Source of the DNA: Rubritepida sp.
GTDB taxonomy: Bacteria; Pseudomonadota; Alphaproteobacteria; Acetobacterales; Acetobacteraceae
Assembly: GCA_014376425.1 (NCBI GenBank)
Contig: JACMRO010000543.1
Span: 1-7,914 of the forward strand
DNA: 7,914 bases
Direction: 5' to 3'
Position 1 is the stretch's first letter. Each line of letters opens with the position of its first letter. Below, in pieces: positions 5,849-7,914 of the stretch. Both the position numbers and the translations under genes were made by a program. Below the pieces are notes generated by a model, which made no database searches, had not been told where the DNA came from, and saw nothing but the letters and a program-made list of their open reading frames with translations.

Positions 5849-6826
5849 ATGACCGGCTACATCATCCAACGCCTGCTTCAGGCTGCACTGGTCATGCTGG
5901 CCATGTCGGCCCTGGTTTTCGTGGGCGTGCATGCCATCGGCAACCCGATCGACCTGCTGATCTCGCCCGATGCGACGCAGGACATCCGCGCCGCCGTCAT
6001 CGCGCATTACGGGCTGGATCAACCGCTCTGGCGGCAATACCTCGCCTTTCTGGGCAGGCTGCTGAGCGGCGATCTCGGGCGTTCCCTGGTCTTCAACATC
6101 CCGGTGACGGAACTCGTCTTCAGCCGCTTGCCGGCGACGCTGGAGTTGGCGCTCTCGGCCGTTCTCATCGGTGCCTTCGTCGGCGTGCCGCTGGGCATCT
6201 GGGCGGGCTACCGCCCGGATAGTGCTATCTCACGCGGGATCATGGCGGTCTCGGTGCTCGGGTTCTCCGTGCCGACCTTCTGGGTCGGGCTGATCCTCAT
6301 TCTCACCTTCGCGGTCAATCTCGGCTGGCTGCCTGCCGGCAGTCGTGGCCCGACAGTAGAGGTCTTCGGCATCGGCTGGTCCTTTCTGACGCTGGAGGGC
6401 CTGAGCTTCATGCTGTTGCCGGTGCTGAACCTCTCGCTGTTCAAGCTCGCGCTGATGATCCGCCTCGCGCGCGCTGGCACGCGAGAAGTGATGCTGAGCG
6501 ACACGGTGAAATTCGCCCGTGCCGCTGGTCTCTCCGAATTCACCATCCTGCGGCACCACGTGCTGCGGTTGATCGCGATCCCCCTCGTCACGGTGTTCGG
6601 GCTCGAATTCGGGTCCACACTGGCGTTCGCGGTGGTCACCGAGACGATCTTCTCCTGGCCAGGCGTGGGCAAGCTCATCATCGATTCCATCACCTCGCTC
6701 GATCGGCCGGTGATGGTGGGTTACCTTGTCCTGGTGGCTTTCCTGTTCGTCACGCTAAACCTCGTGGTCGATCTGTCCTATGCGTTGCTCGACCCCAGGC
6801 TCAGGCGTGGGGGGCGCGCGGCATGA
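5849..6826 (+). CDS. ABC transporter permease, DppB-like
   Basis: This 325-residue inner-membrane permease belongs to the peptide/nickel/opine importer family (BPD_transp_1, DppB/OppB/GsiC type). The N-terminal TM1 is at about 9-30 (MTGYIIQRLLQ start typical of DppB). A periplasmic segment with YGLDQPLWRQYLAFL and GDLGRS follows, then five more hydrophobic helices at about 96-120, 131-156, 180-206, 243-268 and 288-312. The cytoplasmic EAA-type coupling loop is at 219-245, with FARAAG at 222-227. The ETIFSWPGVGKL motif (265-276) and the YALLDPRLR end are family hallmarks. Length is normal. It pairs with the next permease and is joined to it by an ATGA overlap, pointing to translational coupling. 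The start is set by the AGGA motif and the conserved N-terminus. Function as a channel half is secure; transported substrate is not. Confidence 0.95.
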   Translation: MTGYIIQRLLQAALVMLAMSALVFVGVHAIGNPIDLLISPDATQDIRAAVIAHYGLDQPLWRQYLAFLGRLLSGDLGRSLVFNIPVTELVFSRLPATLELALSAVLIGAFVGVPLGIWAGYRPDSAISRGIMAVSVLGFSVPTFWVGLILILTFAVNLGWLPAGSRGPTVEVFGIGWSFLTLEGLSFMLLPVLNLSLFKLALMIRLARAGTREVMLSDTVKFARAAGLSEFTILRHHVLRLIAIPLVTVFGLEFGSTLAFAVVTETIFSWPGVGKLIIDSITSLDRPVMVGYLVLVAFLFVTLNLVVDLSYALLDPRLRRGGRAA

Positions 6827-7683
6827 GGCGCTTCTGGCACGAGTATGCCGAGAACCGGGTGGCGTTGTTCGCGCTCATCGTCGTCGTCTGCGTCATCGCA
6901 GCAGCTTTGCTGGCACCCTGGATCGCGCCGCAGGACCCCTTCGACCTGGCAGCACTCGATCTGACTGACGCGCGCCGCCCACCCGGGACCGTGGGTTCCA
7001 GTGGCATGACCCATTGGCTCGGCACCGACGCACAAGGACGGGACCTGCTCTCCGCCATCCTGTTCGGCCTGCGCATCTCCCTGCAGATGGGGGTGGCGGC
7101 GGGTGCTGTGGCGCTCACCATCGGGGTCACCCTGGGCCTTCTGGCCGCGCATGCCGGCGGCTGGATTGAGAATGCGGTGATGCGCGTGATCGATCTGCAA
7201 TTGGCCTTCCCGCCCATCCTGCTGGCGCTGGTGCTGGTCGCCATCCTGGGCCAGGGGAAACTGCCACTGATCGTAGCACTGGTTGCCGCGCAATACGCCT
7301 ATTTTGCCCGCACGGCCTATGGCGCGGCGGCTGCCGAGCGCCAGAAGGAATATGTTGAAGCAGCCCGTGCAACGCCGCTTTCCCCGGCCCGCGTGGTGTT
7401 CGGCCACATCCTGCCCAATTGCCTGCCACCGCTGATGGTGGTGGCGACCGTGCAGGTGGCCAACGCCATCGCTCTGGAAGCGACGCTCTCCTTCCTGGGG
7501 TTGGGCTTGCCGCCAACCGAACCCTCACTCGGGATGCTCATCGCCAATGGCTTCCCCTACATGATGAGTGGCCGGAGCTGGATTTCGATCTATCCCGGAG
7601 TGGCGCTCATCATCCTGATCGTGGCGATCAACCTCGTCGGCGATCAGTTGCGTGACCAGTTCAACCCGCGCCTCCGCCGATGA
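6823..7683 (+). CDS. ABC transporter permease, DppC-like
   Basis: This 286-residue inner-membrane permease is the second channel subunit (DppC/OppC type). It has TM1 at about 13-33, followed by the hallmark HWLGTDAQGRDLLS at 64-77 and further hydrophobic helices around 84-110, 126-143, 146-165, 203-224 and 255-273. The EAA coupling loop reads EYVEAARATPLSPAR and then HILPN (176-199). The normally invariant Gly six residues after the Glu is Pro185 here. The segment ATLSFLGLGLPP (220-231) and a C-terminus DQLRDQFNPRLRR are typical. Both ends are ATGA overlaps, with DppB-like upstream and the ATPase downstream, so the three are probably co-translated. The family call is firm. The EAA substitution may be a subfamily trait rather than damage. 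Confidence 0.95.
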   Translation: MRRFWHEYAENRVALFALIVVVCVIAAALLAPWIAPQDPFDLAALDLTDARRPPGTVGSSGMTHWLGTDAQGRDLLSAILFGLRISLQMGVAAGAVALTIGVTLGLLAAHAGGWIENAVMRVIDLQLAFPPILLALVLVAILGQGKLPLIVALVAAQYAYFARTAYGAAAAERQKEYVEAARATPLSPARVVFGHILPNCLPPLMVVATVQVANAIALEATLSFLGLGLPPTEPSLGMLIANGFPYMMSGRSWISIYPGVALIILIVAINLVGDQLRDQFNPRLRR

Positions 7684-7914
7684 CGCTTCTCCAGGTCCGC
7701 GACCTGCGCACGCATTTCCTGACACGCGACGGCGCGGTGAAGGCGGTCGATGGCGTGTCCTTCGATTTGCAGCGTGGCGAAATCCTCGGCCTCGTCGGCG
7801 AAAGCGGTTCGGGCAAATCGGTCACCGGCTTTTCGCTGATCGGTCTTGTCGATCCGCCAGGCCGCGTTGTCGGCGGAAGTATCCGCTTCGATGGGCAGGA
7901 ACTGGTCGGTCTTC
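7680..7914 (+). CDS. ABC transporter ATP-binding protein, DppD-like (5' part)
   Basis: The first 78 codons of an ATPase subunit run off the window. The start ATG overlaps the DppC-like stop as ATGA. The sequence opens MTLLQVRDLRTHF, passes AVDGVSFDLQRGEILGLVGE and reaches Walker A GESGSGKS at residues 40-47 with the catalytic-site Lys46, then GFSLIGL and the GGSIRFDGQEL strand. This matches DppD/OppD-type ATPases of the family-5 importers, which energise uptake at the cytoplasmic face of the permease pair. The Q-loop, signature motif, Walker B and the oligopeptide C-terminal domain are beyond the edge. A DppF-like partner or a fused double ATPase probably follows, but that cannot be seen. Confidence 0.93.
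   Translation, partial: MTLLQVRDLRTHFLTRDGAVKAVDGVSFDLQRGEILGLVGESGSGKSVTGFSLIGLVDPPGRVVGGSIRFDGQELVGL

Noticed and set aside
5118..5852. Plus-strand open frame (244 codons) opposite SBP-A, running into the DppB start
   Set aside because: It is antisense to a convincing secreted receptor gene and has no domain or ribosome binding site. Only its last seven codons were kept, as a weak leader candidate.

Overview
The window looks like chromosomal DNA of a GC-rich alphaproteobacterium. Protein style (alanine/arginine-rich, with family-5 solute-binding proteins of alphaproteobacterial type) suggests an Acetobacteraceae/Roseomonas-like genome, but this is an impression from composition and recognisable motifs, not a phylogenetic assignment. 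No rRNA, tRNA, CRISPR array, phage gene or replication origin was seen. Nearly every base is coding; the only sizeable gap is the roughly 80-base divergent intergenic region.

Layout. (1) Bases 1-216 are the right end of an insertion sequence with the C-terminus of an IS481-type transposase on the + strand. The element ends at a TGT-type terminus inside a CCTAGA target, and the transposase stop codon lies in that target. (2) Bases 233-5768 are a tightly packed minus-strand operon, read from right to left: a periplasmic family-5 solute-binding protein (SBP-A, 528 aa), a creatininase-family metallo-amidohydrolase (233 aa), a ketopantoate-reductase-family oxidoreductase (342 aa), a short-chain dehydrogenase (247 aa) and a second, different family-5 solute-binding protein (SBP-B, 495 aa). 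Junctions are a 10-base gap, an ATGA overlap, a 16-base overlap and an ATGA overlap. (3) Bases 5769-5848 are the divergent control region. (4) Bases 5849-7914 are a plus-strand operon: a DppB-like permease, a DppC-like permease and the first 78 codons of a DppD-like ATPase, joined by ATGA overlaps. It continues past the window.

How it fits together. The plus strand supplies the membrane channel and motor of a peptide/nickel/opine-type (family 5) ABC importer. The minus strand supplies two alternative periplasmic receptors and three cytoplasmic enzymes, an amidohydrolase and two nicotinamide-dependent oxidoreductases. The plausible reading is an uptake-and-catabolism locus for an amide- or lactam-containing small molecule: it is imported, hydrolysed by the creatininase homologue, and the products are oxidised or reduced by the other two. 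The substrate cannot be read from the sequence. The ketopantoate-reductase homologue lacks two asparagines that contact ketopantoate in the E. coli enzyme, so it is probably not a pantothenate-pathway enzyme. I see no clearly new system class; the interest lies in the enzyme/transporter combination, the two receptors, a few substituted motif residues and the neat IS boundary.
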